Source of the DNA: Bacteroidales bacterium
Lineage (GTDB): Bacteria > Bacteroidota > Bacteroidia > Bacteroidales > Dysgonomonadaceae
Assembly: GCA_012728155.1 (NCBI GenBank)
Contig: JAAYFR010000451.1
Span: forward strand, 1 to 5,688
Reading direction: 5' to 3'
Length of the DNA stretch: 5,688 nt
Position 1 is the first letter of the stretch. Every line of letters starts with the position of its first letter. This document shows, one piece after another, positions 4,181-5,688 of the stretch. The position numbers were made by a program, and so were the translations under genes. Under the pieces are notes generated by a model. That model was not told the origin of the DNA, made no database searches, and saw nothing but the letters and a program-made list of their open reading frames with translations.

Positions 4181-5688
4181 ATGGATCAGAAACAAGCAGA
4201 AACGTTAGTTAAGACTACATTTAATCAGCGATATGATGAAAAACGGTTTATCAGTTTTATAAATGAGTTACTGAATGGAGCCGGCGATTTTCGTCCCCAC
4301 GTTTTAGGTGGAAGCACTATCTCGCAAGGTCCGTTTAAAGAATATATTCAGAGTTATCAGTATTTTGGTCGCTATACAGATGCAAACAAGAATGATATTC
4401 TGATTATTTCTGTATGGCTGAGACGTAATTTATCCCGTGATAGGGCACGGGTGATGCAAAGAAACTTTGCTGCTGATTTTATTAGTGGTAAAATTGATAA
4501 AATTACTCCAGGAATGGCTGCTCTTGTTGCATTCTATGGAGATGATCCTGACGACTGGCGGTTGTCTTTTGTTAAAGTTGACACAGAACTTGTGTGTAAT
4601 GAGAAAGAAGTCTGTATCACCAAAACGCTATCTCCGGCAAAAAGGTCGTCATTTTTAGTTGGGCTTCACGAACCAAGTCACACTTGTATGAAGAGATTTT
4701 GTCCTCTAATTCTGGAGACAAAGGAACAACCGACTCTTTCTCAGTTGGAAGAAATATTTCACGTGGAAGCCGTAACAAGGCTATTCTTTAATGAATATCT
4801 GGCTTGTTATACTAAACTCACCGCCTCACTTCAGAAAATTATAAATTCTGACAAAGTGGTTCATGATGAATTTGAAAATAAAAACATTGAAGCATCCGAG
4901 TTCTCTAAGAAACTGATGGGTCAGATTGTATTCTTATATTTCCTGCAGAAAAAAGGATGGCTTGGTGTAAAACAGGATAAAGAGTGGGGCACGGGTCCAA
5001 AAGATTTCATGAAACAACTCTTTGAAGGAAAAATTGTTCCATATGATAATTTCTTTGATGATATCCTGGAACCGTTATTTTATGAGGCTCTTGCACAGAA
5101 ACGAGATTCCGATTACTATTCCAGATTTGGATTGAGGATCCCCTTCTTAAATGGTGGTTTATTTGAACCGATGAAGGGATATAACTGGGTCAAAACAAAC
5201 ATTCGCCTTGAAAATAAAATATTCAAGCAGATCATTCTGGATACATTCGAGAGATATAATTTCACCATCAAAGAGGATGAACCACTTGAGCGGGAAGTTG
5301 CAGTCGATCCAGAAATGCTTGGAAAAGTATTTGAAAGTCTGCTGAACATTACGGAGAGAAAGTCAAAGGGGGCGTTTTACACTCCCAGATTTATTGTGCA
5401 TTATATATGCCAGAAGTCATTAATCGGTTATTTGTCGAAACACGTCCCAATCCCATTAGCAGATATTGAAACATTGATCCAGAAGGGAGATGAGTTCTAT
5501 GCATCAACTCTTCAACAAACTAAATATTCATTTAATAAGGACCCAAATATTCAAATTCTACCCCAAAGCATCTCAGAACATGCTCTGGAACTTGATGATT
5601 TATTGAAGAATATAAAAGTTGCTGATCCCGCAGTTGGATCGGGTGCGTTTCCCGTCGGGATGATGAATGAGATCGTAAAAGCAAGAAA
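4181..5688 (+). CDS. Eco57I-type DNA methyltransferase/restriction protein, N-terminal part (runs off the window)
   Basis: The frame is open from ATG 4181 to the window end, giving 502 residues without a stop; relatives are usually over 1000 residues. It would transfer a methyl group from AdoMet to adenine in a target sequence. Residues 1-130 form the N-terminal domain of this family, with the conserved RARVMQRNF (88-96). A helical middle region holds FLYFLQKKGWLGV (251-263) and IPFLNGGLFEP (320-330). VAVDPEMLGKVFE (373-385) leads to GAFYTP (397-402), the hallmark that precedes the catalytic domain in HsdM and Eco57I-like enzymes. DPAVGSGAF (482-490) is AdoMet-binding motif I. The catalytic NPPY motif and the target-recognition domain lie beyond the window, so activity and specificity cannot be judged. 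A clear PD-(D/E)xK nuclease motif is not visible in the N-terminal domain. The neighbouring helicase probably supplies motor and nuclease functions. Confidence 0.85.
   Translation, partial: MDQKQAETLVKTTFNQRYDEKRFISFINELLNGAGDFRPHVLGGSTISQGPFKEYIQSYQYFGRYTDANKNDILIISVWLRRNLSRDRARVMQRNFAADFISGKIDKITPGMAALVAFYGDDPDDWRLSFVKVDTELVCNEKEVCITKTLSPAKRSSFLVGLHEPSHTCMKRFCPLILETKEQPTLSQLEEIFHVEAVTRLFFNEYLACYTKLTASLQKIINSDKVVHDEFENKNIEASEFSKKLMGQIVFLYFLQKKGWLGVKQDKEWGTGPKDFMKQLFEGKIVPYDNFFDDILEPLFYEALAQKRDSDYYSRFGLRIPFLNGGLFEPMKGYNWVKTNIRLENKIFKQIILDTFERYNFTIKEDEPLEREVAVDPEMLGKVFESLLNITERKSKGAFYTPRFIVHYICQKSLIGYLSKHVPIPLADIETLIQKGDEFYASTLQQTKYSFNKDPNIQILPQSISEHALELDDLLKNIKVADPAVGSGAFPVGMMNEIVKAR

Overview
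The window suggests a mesophilic archaeon, most likely a methanogen of the Methanomicrobia type. This is inferred from TATA-box-like promoter elements, GGTG/GGTGAT-type ribosome binding sites, moderate AT-rich coding sequence and G+C-richer, hairpin-rich intergenic DNA. No rRNA, tRNA or taxon-specific housekeeping gene is present to confirm it, so a bacterial host cannot be excluded.

Positions 1-982 hold no convincing protein gene. They are a mosaic of intergenic repeats, hairpins and one possible small RNA gene. A 45-bp direct repeat (80-124 and 816-860, one mismatch) is the end of a larger composite module. One copy (B) spans about 692-860. Copy C, at 1-124, is cut by the window start. A diverged partial copy (A) lies at 527-655. 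Between them are a TATA-like box (224-232), a G/C-rich hairpin followed by seven T (370-412), and a perfect 26-bp palindrome (463-488). The stretch from about 250 to 412 could be a small structured transcript.

Positions 983-5688 hold an operon-like pair on the + strand. The first unit (983-4174) reads as one long protein with an N-terminal phospholipase D-type (HKD) nuclease domain and a C-terminal SNF2-like superfamily 2 helicase. It is split by a single in-frame TAA at 1409-1411, exactly inside the nuclease motif, and an in-frame ATG follows three bases later. The second unit (4181 to beyond the window end) is the N-terminal 502 residues of an Eco57I-type adenine-specific DNA methyltransferase/restriction protein. 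It carries the GAFYTP motif and the AdoMet-binding motif DPAVGSGAF. The helicase stop and the methyltransferase start are 6 bp apart, so they are probably co-transcribed.

Together the pair looks like an ATP-dependent restriction-modification or phage-defence system. The methyltransferase part would recognise and mark DNA, the SF2 motor would move on or remodel unmarked DNA, and the HKD nuclease would cut. The premature stop would separate or disable the nuclease while leaving the complete helicase motor and the methyltransferase intact.
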